Positions 34,001 through 44,930 of a DNA stretch of 64,000 nucleotides are shown here, piece by piece (positions within the stretch are counted from its first letter, which is position 1; the number at the start of each line of letters is the position of its first letter). Origin of the DNA: Oscheius tipulae. Its lineage: Eukaryota; Nematoda; Chromadorea; Rhabditida; Rhabditidae. Location of the stretch: NCBI GenBank assembly GCA_037178975.1, contig JASJZH010000005.1:8518501-8582500 (forward strand). Direction: 5' to 3'. A program made the position numbers and the translations under genes. The notes under the pieces are model-generated. The model ran no database searches. It worked only from the letters and a program-made list of their open reading frames with translations, and had not been told where the DNA came from.

Positions 34001-36247
34001 GATTAATTAACCAGATTCCTGAAGAGCCCAAGTCTCAGAACTTTTTCGACAGATTCCCTTATCTCAAACGATACCAGCCTTTGGATCTCTCTTACTGTGA
34101 GTTCTGGAAGGTTCCATAGCACGTCCAGTTTCAGTGCATCAGCTAGAAGAAAGATTTGCTGCCAGACAGGAGAAGAAACTGGATCTGTATATGGGAGCCA
34201 GTCGGGTGTACCATAGTTGTCTGAAGGATCTCGGACTCGCGGACCGACTGCCTGGAAGGATCTACGATGATATGAGTCACATTACTGAGGGCCTTCCTCT
34301 CGACAAACAGGTATGGACAAAGAGACTTGGGTCTAATATTAATGCTGCTTGTGTGGCCTAAGTTGACCTCAAATCGACAAACAGAGTCTTGCCAAGTGAT
34401 TAGTTGACAAGACAGCTCAAGCTAAGAGAAATTGGCTCCTGTTGGGACAACTAGATGTATAGATAAAGTTCCTAGGAGAGGTTGACAGGACAAGTTAGCA
34501 CGGATTAGGTCCGAACACTCGCTTTAAAAGATTTACACACGTGTAGAAACGATGTGCCTTTTAGAGACAGAGACAGTGTGAGAGATTGGCTGGATGACTA
34601 TAACATGTTAGCAAAGATCAGAAGCAGTTTGTCACGGACAGGATGAGTTTAAGACAGGTTGACCGAGGCAGTATAAGAGTGAGACCAGACCAACTAGACT
34701 TGGTCCACCATTGGACAGTCATAACGTGATAGTGGCTCACTGAAATGAAATTTTATAGAGAGACATGCTCCGAGCCCGACTCCAACTAGTCAATCAGCAT
34801 CTGATGTACGAGAGGAGTTGCCGTCTGCTCCACGCACTCCGTAACCGTCGTCTTTTCGTCCAAATCACCGGCGAGAATGTAAGTCTTGAAGACAACATAA
34901 ACATGGAAAAGTTCTAGAGTCTCAAGTCCCAGTTGCACTCGGAGCGGCAGAAGAACTTCACTATCCGGGAGGAGGTCGAGAGTTTGAGGAAGGGACTGAC
35001 TGCCAAGAGACGAGAGATGATCGAGATGAAAAACGCCCATCAGAGGAGAGAATACGAGATGACGGCCGAGTACAAGAAGTTGAGAATGGAGGCCTACAAG
35101 AAGGACACCCAGTTCTCCGAGCTCCAGCACATCCATCAAACCCTAGAAAGACGAGAACGCGAGTCTCGACTCAATCTGGAGAAGCATCTGAGGAGAGCAG
35201 ATGACCTGGAAGTAGCTGTGAAGCGGCACGAGGGCGAGCTGGTCGTGATGAAGGATCGACAGAGCGAGTTGAGACGCTGTCACGAGGACAATGCTGCCCT
35301 CAAGGACCAGATTCTGGCTCTGGAACAGTGTGCGGACCGACTGAGAGCTCCGGACATTGAGGAGAAGCAGAAACAGGCTCTGTACGCCGAATTGGATAAG
35401 GTCACGAGAGAAAGAGAGTCAGAGAGACTATCCAAGGAAGAACTGAAGGAGAAGAACACTGGCTTGGAGCATGACTTGAGGACGGAACAGGCTAGGGCAG
35501 AGAAATTTGTCTCCGATTTGGCCAGATCTGCTAAGGTTTCAATTTTACTTAAATGGAGGCCATACCATCAGTTTCAGATACTCCGAGAACAGAATGAGGC
35601 TGCTGAACAGCGCTTCTTGACCCTACAACTCGTCAACGAACAAGTCAGTCAAGTTGTTCCGTCTTTTTCAGGGGCAAGACAGAAATTTGGGACTTTCCGA
35701 CGCTCTACAAAGTTGTAGAGCTGATCAAGGGATTCAGTGTTGCAGAATATCGAAAATCTAAAGAATGGGTTCCTGGGTTACTTCGGGGTGCGAAGATGTC
35801 TTGGCGCTCCCGAGGCATGAGTTGGTTTGTGAATTCGGAATACAAGACAACATTTTGGGTTTTTTCAATGTTCTGCAGAGTTGTAGCCCTTGATCTGCTC
35901 TACAACCTCGCTGGGTCGGCTTTCACAACAGTGTTCATGGGTTTCGACGAGACTTTGAACTTTTTAGCACCTGGAGCTAATAAACGAGCTCCACGTCCAA
36001 TTGGAGACGGCCAAGGACGCTGAGGCTGCCTTCAAGGCGAATTTCAAGTCTCATGACTCCCATGAAGTCCCCTCGGAGCCAATTCCTCCCCTTCTGGGAA
36101 CAACAACGTGAGTTACTTCCGAATGAGAAAATGAGCAATTTCTTCAGCACGGAGCCAAGCCGAACCTTCTATCCGGCCCGAAATAATGTCGTGGAAGAGC
36201 AACTCTTCGAGTTTGATGAAGATCGCAATCTGTCCATGGACCTGTGA
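31083..36247 (+). CDS. TSC1: TSC1 (hamartin), with coiled-coil C-terminal half
   Basis: Scaffold of the TSC complex, which switches off RHEB and so restrains TORC1 at the lysosome. The ATG at 31083 is seven bases after an AG acceptor (TTTTCAG). The N-terminal helical core is recognisable in order: CEDAKQSLIMLVQHG, IPQLVAYFCTNRSERALEIL, QPSWVSQIVKHNLFTHIVTH, EYFQALYGIFPIQFVSFLKH (about 32060-32150) and GVRLHPHLILHTPEWEQSK (about 32220-32280). These line up with human TSC1 segments such as the YGMYPCNFVSFLR block. A Ser-rich middle (32790-34080) resembles the phosphorylated linker. A long coiled coil (about 34780-35640) precedes the end FDEDRNLSMDL. No frame break is seen. Introns hold fold-back repeats (32.56-32.70, 35.69-35.91 kb), a SINE-like copy and a TTAA-element end. 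Confidence 0.9.
31768..31838 (-). repeat. tRNA-derived SINE-like element in TSC1 intron
   Basis: Minus strand: AATAGCGCAGTGCCAAGTGG then CAGATTCGGATCCCGGAC. Same subfamily as the copies at 53742 and 60584 (all contain GCGCAGTGCCAAG). Confidence 0.65.
32560..32700. repeat. Two fold-back repeat copies in TSC1 intron
   Basis: ATGCTCTGCAAAGTTGGAAG mirrored by CTACAGCTTTGCAGAGCATC (32562-32601), then a second ATGCTCTGCAAAGTTTTAG copy to about 32700. Confidence 0.65.
34509..34527. repeat. Right end of a second TTAA element
   Basis: GTCCGAACACTCGCT (one mismatch to the 3908 TIR) followed by TTAA, in a TSC1 intron. The matching left end was not found, so it may be a relic. Confidence 0.5.
35693..35912. 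repeat. Two fold-back repeat copies in TSC1 3' intron
   Basis: GCTCTACAAAGTTGTAGAGC with a decayed partner (35700-35755), then TGTTCTGCAGAGTTGTAGCC with CTGCTCTACAACCTCGCTGG (35871-35912). Confidence 0.6.
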
Positions 36248-36564
36248 TCTCTGTCAACATAATTCTAGCTAGTTTTGGTCATAAATTATCCGGGGAGCAT
36301 GTTTGTGATTTATCGAACACAGTACGACGAGTATCTGTATTTACTATCACTCTGTTCTCACTTTTCCAGAAGACCGATGATAGCACGAAATTTGAAATTG
36401 GCGGCAACTTGAATTCAGGCGCGAAAAATCGAAATTTGAAATTAGGACCAGTATGCGTTCGATTCTTTTGCTCTTGTTTCTTTATACTTTCTCCTGTTTT
36501 TCTCCCACAAATCCAGCATCTTTCAGCTGAAAAAGCAAAAAAGTCGACTAAAGCCCCTTGGTGG

Positions 36565-39500
36565 ATGATAATCGCAGCAAGTCTCCGAGGTTTGGCCGTC
36601 TTTTTCAAACCAATAAGACCATTTCTAGGACTAGTTAGACACCGACGCTGCTCCCAGCTGCTACACTTTTCTGATGGTTCTCTTTCTCCAGAAATTCAAC
36701 AAACAAAAGTATTTCCCGTCACTTCCCCACCCAATTTTACTTTTCAGACAAGTACAGCCAAAGTCGCAGACCTTATTGGGGCCGTATTGGAGCCACCGAC
36801 CAAGACGGACTTCATACAGGCCCTGAAGGAGAATAATGTGAATCTTCGGCTCTCTGTAAGTTATTCTTTCACTCTAGTTCGTTCCTAAAAGCTGCGCATA
36901 ATCGCAAAACGACTTGTCATCCGCTCTACAATTGTCTTTTTGCTCTTGTTGACAGCCGGGCCGCCGAAGTACTTTGCGCCGAAGCCCATCCATATTGCGG
37001 TGCTCTGTTTGATGCATTCTGATAACTATATTCTGCCTAAAATGGTTGTTTCGTTTGCCAAAACGACGAAGGACGGACTTGACTCGGTTGCTAATTTTAA
37101 AACTGAGTATAAAGTGAGTACACTTGCTTATTTTAGGCCATTTTACTACTAATTCCATTGGGTTACGTAAATTCCGGGATAGTCAAGGTATTGCACCCAC
37201 TCTACAATCGTCATAACGCATACAACTTTCCTTTGTAAATTTTCTCCTGTCGTTTTTTCCAAAGTTCGTTTGTCTTTTTGTTACTATGGTCTGTCTGGCT
37301 GCTGAATTCCTCATTTGAAGTGCTTAGAAACGAGGCATAAAAATTATTCTAGAACTATGTTAACCCGAAACAAGACAAAAACTTTGGTACGGAACCGAAT
37401 CAGGGTCGTTTGGACACTAAGCGAGCACACTGCCACTATATCACTTTCACAAATAAGAGAATAGCGGCGTTGTGCCTCAAACATGTCAGAATGACACAAA
37501 ACTTTTGAGAACAGTAGCGCGTAATCAAACCCGGGTCGTCTGTACTAACCAAGCATGTTGCCTCTTCACTACGCGCGCGAAGTACATCAGAATGGCTTGT
37601 ACACATTAACAAAGTTTTTTTTCAGAAATCGCTTCTCTTCATCCAGACCGAATGCCCCGAATGCGATAGCTCCGATAGCAACCTCATTTCTACGGAGAAC
37701 GGCGAGACAAACTGCTCAGTCTGTGGTCACGAGGGTCCCTTCTCCACCTACATAGTAAGTTTTTTTTTACACTAAGGCCTTAGAGACTGCCAAATGTTTG
37801 GTTAATCATAAAGATAAAGTTTGCCCCGTAATCTATGCCACAGCGAGATGAATTGCTGCTTGAGGGGACTGGGCGAGTAGGCCTACGTTCTAAGCTGGAC
37901 AGGTGCCAAATCTGTATCCAAGAACCCCGCTTCGGCTAGCAAGTTACTACCAATTTACCGACCTCCATGAGAGAATGATAACCTTGGTTGAGCCGAAGCG
38001 GGGTTTGGACTTGGGACCCTCCAATTAACGCTGGCGCCTGACCGAGAGAGTTGACTGTCTCGATCTTCTTGGTCGCCCTGAGCACGTCAAGAAAGGCTCT
38101 TCTTCTGCTCGTCCGCTCTCGTCTGGGCCTCGGACAGTTGTTGGTTGTCCTTCATTATGTTGCGAACGACCGCACTCTGTGACTGCTCGACCACCTCGAG
38201 TTCCTGTTGTTTCGCCTGGAGCGCCTTGCCGAGATCTTCTTCTCGCTTCTTTGGCTTCCAGAGCCTTGCTAAGGCTGTCCCGTGGAGTAAAGTATTTCCC
38301 CTCTTTTTGACGGCTTCCGCCTGCTCGAGAAATTCACCCCGATCCGGAAGCCTCTTGACCACCGTATTCCTGATGACCTTGCTACCTGTCGCCACATTGT
38401 TCCCTGAAATGCTAAAAGGCGAGGATCTCGAACCCAACGATCTGGGTTCGATCCTTTTGGGTGCTAAACTTTTTGAACAAGCTATTTTTATTCGTATAAG
38501 ACATGGGAAAAGGGTGCCAAGGTAAGAAGTTGATAGATTCACAAGATTAGCTCCAAATTGGGCGATCAGCTCCCTTGTATAGCAAGTTGGGCCACTTTTC
38601 TTGGGAATAGGTTGTGTTTGTTCCTTGATGAATAATTGCGCGGTCATTATATGGAGAAACCCAATTTTCTGCACAGCTATAAGTCAAGACAATTGGCAGG
38701 TCATGTCCGTTTTGATCTCTACAAGGCGCTATAACCCTCGCCGCCCGCCTAGCTTGGCTGCTTACCCAGCCAAGCCAAGCGAACTTCCTGCACATTTTTC
38801 GACGCTTTGGTACCAGGCCCTCCCAGCCAAGTTTTTTCACCAACCCGTTCCATTGTTTTGCCACTTTAGCCTCGTCACTTTTTGCCAAAAAATACGTCCA
38901 ATCTAGCCTTCAATAATATTCGGAAAATGAAGAAAGACTGCCTAAAATGCTCGCTGGATCGTCAGAAGAAGAGTGAAGTCTCGAGCGAGCATCTTCTCCC
39001 GCTCAACGGCGGCTCCAGCTCGTCCGCCTCAGACAGCCAGGTTAATCTCCACTCCTAGTTCCTGAATAATAGCACCTCGGGACACTACTTTTTCGGGTTC
39101 GCGGGCGGAAAAGAGCTGTGAGAAATGTGCGGAAGCGTTCAGGGAGACCGCTGTCCGGTTTCAAAATTATTTTGTACTTTTTCCCCTGAAGCCTCCTCAA
39201 TGTGTTCCTTATTATCCAAAATTCGTGTGCCTAGCTAACGGCTGCCGCGAATTTCGGAGCATGGCGCAGTCAGTTAGGGCCCCGATTATGGAACCAACAG
39301 TCGGGTTCGAATCCCGCCGGTGACAAGTTTTTATCATCTCATGGATGACCAGAGAACATGTTTGATTACTGTAACAGAGCCTGGTGTATGGCGTAGTCGG
39401 TTAGCGATTTGCACCACGTAGGCGACCCAAAACTAAATAACTTTAGGCTCGGCTACCCATACTCTATACTTTTGTTGACAGGTGACTTGTGTCCACCAAT

Positions 39501-42500
39501 TGCACTGACTATACTTCCGCAGCTTTTCTCTGAAAGACAATTACCCCGAGTATATCATACCTGGTGTAGCGGCATATTTATGTCAGGGGGTAGCTTCCTG
39601 TCTTGCCTCATAATTGTGGCCCACTTCTCCAACTTACTTCCCCGGCAGCAGCCGTATCTTGTTGTCTGTCCCCCTTGAAAGAGCAGAACTTTTACTCGTT
39701 TCTCTGTTCCGAAATCTTTGACTCTAACCTTTTTTCTCCCCCAACAAAAGAGGCCATTGTTGGAGGTAGGAGAGGGGGAATTGGAAGCCTCCTCTACCTG
39801 CTCCTCATCATGGCCTGCTGCTGCTGTAGGAGAAAGCCCGATTCTGACGCTATTGATGGGCTCGTGGTGGTTCGGGTGCGGCCTCCCCCTAATTCCTAGA
39901 TCAGCTCATGTAACAAATTTTGATTTTAGAAACGCATCAGTGTTCGGAAGAGTGAAACGACCCGAGGCGGCGGTGACGAGCAGGTGAAGCGGAAAGAGGA
40001 AAAACGTATCGAGGAAACCCTGAGAAGAATGGAGAGTCCTGATGAGGTAGACCCTTTTTTGACTACTAATGTGAAAATTCTAGTTCGATTCGGATCTGCA
40101 TGATCAGGTCAGTTACCTGAACCTGATGTCACAGTTCAAGGAGAATCAGACGAACAAGAAGAAGGAGAGGATCATGCGTGTGAGGGATGAGTGAGTTATT
40201 TTTAGATTCTAGCCTAGAGTTTTTTCTCCCACCATCGTAAGCTTGATAGAAATGTTTGCATCTTTTGCCTAGGCTTTATATGCCTGGTCCAAACAATCTG
40301 ACCAAATCAGGAGCACTGTTCTTTCTTGGGACGGCTAAAAATCCCCCTCCCTCAAACTTTGTTAGCTTATTGCCTTTTTCGAACACTTTCCCCCAAAACT
40401 TCTTATGTATGCTTTCGGTTATTCATCTAGCACAGCGGGAGCTTCCTCCTGTTTTGGTCGTGGATGTGAGGGCGCCTAGGCATAATAGTCCGAGTGTCTA
40501 ACCGCTTTCTTCTCCCACCTTCTTCTGCTCCAAAGCTACCAAAAATGAGGTCTGAAACTGGTAAAACAGGTTCCTGGTCGAAATTTACTTCCAAAACCCC
40601 CTCCTTTTTTTGGAGCTGCCTATTAAAAAGGGGGAGGGGGGCTGGAAAGCTATGAATCAAGGCGTCCCGTCCAAATAATAGGTGGCTGGAAAATTGTGGT
40701 GGCGCGCGCAGTTCGCCCTCTCTCCCCTATGAAACGAGCAACCTCATTCTATCACAAGCTTAATAGAGGTCGTTATGGTCTGTCCCGCTGTCTCTGTCAA
40801 AAACCCGAACCTTAGATTCTTCCTGCTCTGACGAGGGCTGGATTGACATGGACAGTGTCCTAATACTGCCCTCCCCGGACGAGACTCCATTCGATTCAGA
40901 CTCTGAGCGAACTTTTCGCGCGGATTCGGGCTCAAACTACGTCCAGGGGCCGAGTTATGACGAGTGGCATGTCTTGGGTCATAGGTTGACCATTTTTTAC
41001 AAAAAATTATAGTGTAAATTTTCAGTTCGGACGCACCATCGCCACGCGGGAACCTGGAAACTGGGCCTATTTCGACTGCTCCGGACCCCAACATTCGCTA
41101 CCTCTGGAACGGAAGCGTCGATGTGGGAGAGTTGGACGGGATTGAGCAAAGCGACGTCCTGCAGCTTCGGTGTGCTCTAGGAATTGAGGTGGGGAAAGGG
41201 GCCTCGAGTCTCAACCTGTTCATTGCTCATCTTGGGAAACCTTTGCTATGACTTTTTCTTCACAAAATAGCTTGTTAAAAATTTTCCTTCCCGCGGGGAT
41301 CGAACCCGGATCATCTGGTTCGAGATGGCGCCTTTTAGCATTCCACCAGTTTCTTCGCTAAAATATTAAAAGTCTGGAAATTGACCGGAAATACCTAAAC
41401 GGCTGAAATTATGACCTCGCTTTCCATTTGCTTTCTTATCCATTTAGGTCTGCATCCGGAATCGGAAGCAATTAGTCTCCCTCTTTTTCTCGACTACATC
41501 GAGACTCTAACCCCTCTTTTTTTAGCGCATCTCAATCGAGACCCTCTCTCGTTATAATGTTCGAGCCCACATGGACAACTACGACCAGCCGGCCATTCTC
41601 TACCCGCGCTACAAGACCATGGCCAGTCGTCTCCGGCCCCCAGCCGGCCTTAAAGTCATTCGGAAAGTCGGCGACAAGCTCGAGAAAGAGAGTTACCCGC
41701 TAGCTGACGAAGTCATGTAGTTTTGGTCCCTCCCGCCAATTACGATTTCTAATTTAGGGGCTCGCAGAAGTTTTCGGGCCTGTTCGGCTACCACATGATG
41801 TCGAATTCGGATCGGGCGGTCATTTTGACCACAAATGAGCGCGATGCTCTCGCGGTCTACGAGGCCGCGGACGGGGCCTTGGCCCTGGCTCTGCCGCAGG
41901 GTGAGCGTCTGGATCCGGCCGTTTTTCCCTACTTGGAGGAATTTGAGCAGATTTTCATCTGGTTCCCGTCGCGCCATCTCGATTTCGCCAAGGACTGGGG
42001 CTGTGCCCTCAACGGGAGCCGCTGCTACCTTGTCAAGAGCCCCGACCGTCCAATTGAGCTCGTTCGCAATCGTCGGAATAAGGATGTGAAGGTCATGATC
42101 AGTCAGAATGCTGTCCGAGTTCGGGACAAGGGATTCCGCTCGATGACCGATATTCGCGAGGAGGTCAAAGCCGATATCCTGCACTCGAGCCAGCGTCTCC
42201 AGGGAATCGCACTGGTAAGGGCGTCTTTCGCGTTTTTTTTGCAACAAAAATTCAAATTATGCACTAATTTTTGACCAGTAGGTAGCTATATTCCCATTTA
42301 AAGCTAATGATCTTGTAAAGCAGTCAACTTTTGCCAATCTTTCCCATGCCTTTCTTTTCTCATAACAGCTTATCTCTTACCTACGGGGATCAAACCTGGG
42401 TCGTGTGGTTCGCGAGTGGCGCCTGTTGACCTCTATGACGGGCTGCAGCGCCCCTGCGACTTCGGCTACATACAGACAAACAGACACACCGTCGCATATA

Positions 42501-44930
42501 TATTCTTGCTCAGCAGGATTCCAAGAGGCTCGCGAACAATGTGAAAATAATTAGACGTTATTGGGTACGTCACTCGATCAAAGAGAGTACCAGAAGAGTC
42601 TTCTGATTCCCCCGTTTTTCAGTGGAAGCGCTTCTCGCCTCTGAATAAGTATCTGCAAGGTTTTCGTCCCGGTGAGCTCACAGTCCTCACAGGCGGAACC
42701 GGCTTCGGCAAAACGACCTTTCTCTGCGAATACGCAATGGATCTGTTCACCCAGGGTGTCCGTACCCTCTTCTGCAGTTTCGAGATGCCCGAGGAAAAGA
42801 TTCTCAAATGGATGCTGATTCAATACGCAGGGTGAGTTCTGAACTTTTTTGTGTCCAGCTACGCGAATTCAGTCCCTCCCATCTGCGCAGTCTGGCGCGT
42901 ACCCTCAGCTATAGGAATGGTGTAAAGTGAGGGTACATGTCGTGTTTTGTGACTATGCTTTCTGTTTGAGAATTAGCTGTTTTTTTCAAATTTTGATATC
43001 ACGTTTATTGTAACAAAAAAATTAATTTAGAGTCCCGCTCCATCGCGTCCAATACAGCAGCGAGATCGACAAATGGCTGGACAAGTTCGAGCGGACCAAG
43101 GGCCCCCTGACGATCATGAAGTCGGACGAATTTCACGATAAGACCATCACGCAGATTGCTCAGGTATAGGAATCAATTTTCACTTTTGACTGCGCACCAA
43201 CTCATCAAACATACAGGCAGCGTATCAGCTGAGACATCTGCTTTCGGAATTTTCAAAGTTTAAACCACAAGTTTGAAAAACGATAGGCTATATACTACCT
43301 TAACAATTTGCAAGAGACGCCCGTTTGCAACAGGGTCGGTATCGTTTTGGTATCGAAATGGCCAATACCACGGTATCGGTGTCGTTTTTCTACATGCTAC
43401 TTGGAATCGAAAAGTAGTCAAATTTCGATAAGACGCAGTATTGCTATCGGTATCGATCAGAAATTAGCTCTAGTATATTTTAAGCGACTTTAGATATTTT
43501 GAAGGACTGTCGTCAATAATGAGGGTCTGTGGCAAAAATTTAGAAGCCTTCTTTTTTATTGTTCCCATAGTCCTCCGTTTTGGTCGACAGTAAAATTTTG
43601 ACTTGAGTTCTAGTTATAAATCGAGCACTCACAGCATGAGTCGCTCCGCCATAAGCGTAAATGACTGGTATAGATACGAAGTATTAGTTTGCGTGACACG
43701 AGTTGTTGCACAGTAGACGCTCGCTCTGCCCATTCTTGTTGTCTCATTTCGTATTTCCAGGCAATCCGAAGCCAGGTCGTGAACAGCGGAATCCAGCACG
43801 TGGTCATTGACAATCTGCAGTTCCTCGTCAATCAGACCACCCTCGCGGACGACAACTCGAGCGGCTTCGATCGCTTCCATCATCAGGACAGATTTGTCGG
43901 CATCATGAGGCAGATGGCCACCGAATATCAAACCCACATAACCATGGTCGTTCACCCCCGAAAAACTGATGTAATTTTGCCCTATTTAACGCCTAATATA
44001 TCGAAATTAAGGCCGATACTGATCTCGATATCCAACATTTCGGTGGCTCGGCTCGGGTGACCCAGGAGGCTGATAATGTGCTGGCTATACAGAGACGAAG
44101 GGATCCGAAAGATAAAGGCCGCGATGGCAAGAAGTATTTACACGTGAGTGACCTTTTTTGGAGAGGCAGATTCCATAACCCACTGTATTGCTCGGATCTC
44201 GTCCTATCTGACAGATCAAGCGATGTTAGGCGCGGTTAGTAACTGGTTCGATACCCTCCAGGTGGTTATGTCTATCTTTGTGACCGTATTTGTGACCCTT
44301 TTCCGGCTCGAAAACGAGGTTATATAGCTTTTTGATGTTCTGCAAAGTTGTACAACGAATCAAGACCTATAGGATTACGCCAGTAACAAAACTAAAAAGT
44401 CAAATTTTCGATTGATACAGCAGACTTAAAAAGTTTGAAAGCTGATTTTTGCATTGATAAGATCTCTTTTCGGCATCTTGGTGTTCTGCAAAAATGTAGT
44501 CTTGGACCCGCTCTACAACTTTGCAGAACATGGGAAAGCTCAAAACATTTGTCTTCGCCCCGGAAAATGCAAAATAAGATTAGCTCCGGCTGCTACAACA
44601 GTTTTTCGGGGGTGAACGACCATGGTTATGTGAGTTTGATATTCGGTGGCCATCTGTCTCATGATGGCGACAAATTTTTCCTGATGATGGAAACGATCGA
44701 AGCCGCTCGAGTTGTATAGGAGGGTGGTCTGATTGACGAGGAACTGCAGATTGTCAATGACGGACGTGATCGCATCAATACAGCTCTAGTGCACAGTAAT
44801 CACATTGATTGCGTTTTTCCAGATTCTTAAAAACCGCTACGGCGGGAAGAGAGTCGACTCCGATACCCTCGAAATGATATTCGACTCGAAGACCTACTCC
44901 CATTCTCTAATCGACCATTCCCGGATTTGA
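36565..44930 (+). CDS. TWNK: Twinkle mitochondrial replicative DNA helicase, with retained Cys4 zinc-binding domain
   Basis: T7 gp4-like hexameric 5'-3' helicase that unwinds mtDNA. The ATG at 36565 gives a mitochondrial presequence ([20 protein letters not shown]). Exon 1 ends at 36855. Exon 2 (37626-37754) encodes CPECDSS...NCSVC, a C-x2-C-x16-C-x2-C site like that of T7 gp4. The primase-like region follows (about 40840-42215: [39 protein letters not shown]). The RecA-type helicase domain runs to the end: Walker [12 protein letters not shown] (about 42690), Walker [12 protein letters not shown] (about 43795), then [21 protein letters not shown] and the last exon [13 protein letters not shown] to the stop at 44930. 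Intron 2 (about 3.1 kb) contains another small gene. A later intron holds an inverted copy of the Walker B exon. One exon junction near 40960-41035 could not be resolved by eye. Confidence 0.93.
37945..38045 (+). repeat. Dispersed repeat, partner at 47322-47420
   Basis: Shares CAATTTACCGAC, CCTTGGTTGAGCC and GGGACCC/GGGATCCC blocks in the same order with 47322-47420. It lies in Twinkle intron 2. Confidence 0.6.
38095..38400 (-). pseudogene. Decayed coiled-coil gene fragment in Twinkle intron 2
   Basis: The minus strand encodes [14 protein letters not shown], then after an apparent frameshift [20 protein letters not shown] and [20 protein letters not shown]. This has heptad-like spacing and no exon borders that fit the surrounding gene. 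No source gene is in the window. Confidence 0.4.
38927..40194 (+). CDS. Small single-pass membrane protein, gene nested in Twinkle intron 2
   Basis: Four exons join in phase 0 with standard GT-AG sites: 38927-39040, 39753-39863, 39930-40046 and 40084-40194, giving about 150 residues. The N-terminus is polar ([20 protein letters not shown]). The transmembrane segment [15 protein letters not shown] is followed by RRKPDSD, a positive stop-transfer and palmitoylation-like Cys cluster. The C-terminal half is charged and helical ([20 protein letters not shown], then [20 protein letters not shown]) and ends MRVRDE. It does not splice in frame into Twinkle exon 3, so it looks like an independent gene on the same strand. 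I recognise no family. The exon 2 donor could be three bases further on. Confidence 0.5.
39258..39326 (+). repeat. tRNA-derived SINE-like element, well preserved
   Basis: CATGGCGCAGTCAGTTAGGG then AGTCGGGTTCGAATCCCGCC, with a perfect T stem. A second, half-length copy starts at about 39389 (TATGGCGTAGTCGGTTAGCG). Confidence 0.65.
41287..41345 (-). repeat. tRNA-derived SINE-like element in Twinkle intron
   Basis: Minus strand ends with the B-box arm CCGGGTTCGATCCCCGC. The A-box half (AAAAGGCGCCATC) is decayed. Confidence 0.55.
42378..42436 (-). repeat. tRNA-derived SINE-like element in Twinkle intron
   Basis: Minus strand: AGGCGCCACTCGCGAACC then CCAGGTTTGATCCCCG. Sister to the 41287 copy. 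Confidence 0.5.
43803..43968 (+). repeat. Source arm: Walker B exon of Twinkle
   Basis: Functional exon segment whose reverse complement is found at 44599-44761. Confidence 0.9.
44330..44545. repeat. Fold-back repeat copies beside the inverted exon
   Basis: TGTTCTGCAAAGTTGTACAA at about 44336, then TGTTCTGCAAAAATGTAG with CTACAACTTTGCAGAACATG at 44480-44532. Confidence 0.6.
44599..44761 (-). pseudogene. Inverted copy of Twinkle Walker B exon inside a later Twinkle intron
   Basis: On the minus strand this matches 43803-43968 with only a few substitutions and a 3-base deletion. A change in the GTCGTCCGCGAG segment creates TATAGG. It carries no splice sites of its own and lies wholly within the intron 44145-44821. 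The two arms are about 630 bases apart, so the unspliced transcript could form a stem of about 165 bp. Confidence 0.9.

Noticed and set aside
43629-43955. Minus-strand protein [18 protein letters not shown]...
   Set aside because: It is only the reverse frame of the Twinkle Walker B exon. The same frame reappears at 44.6 kb because of the inverted copy, not because it is coding.
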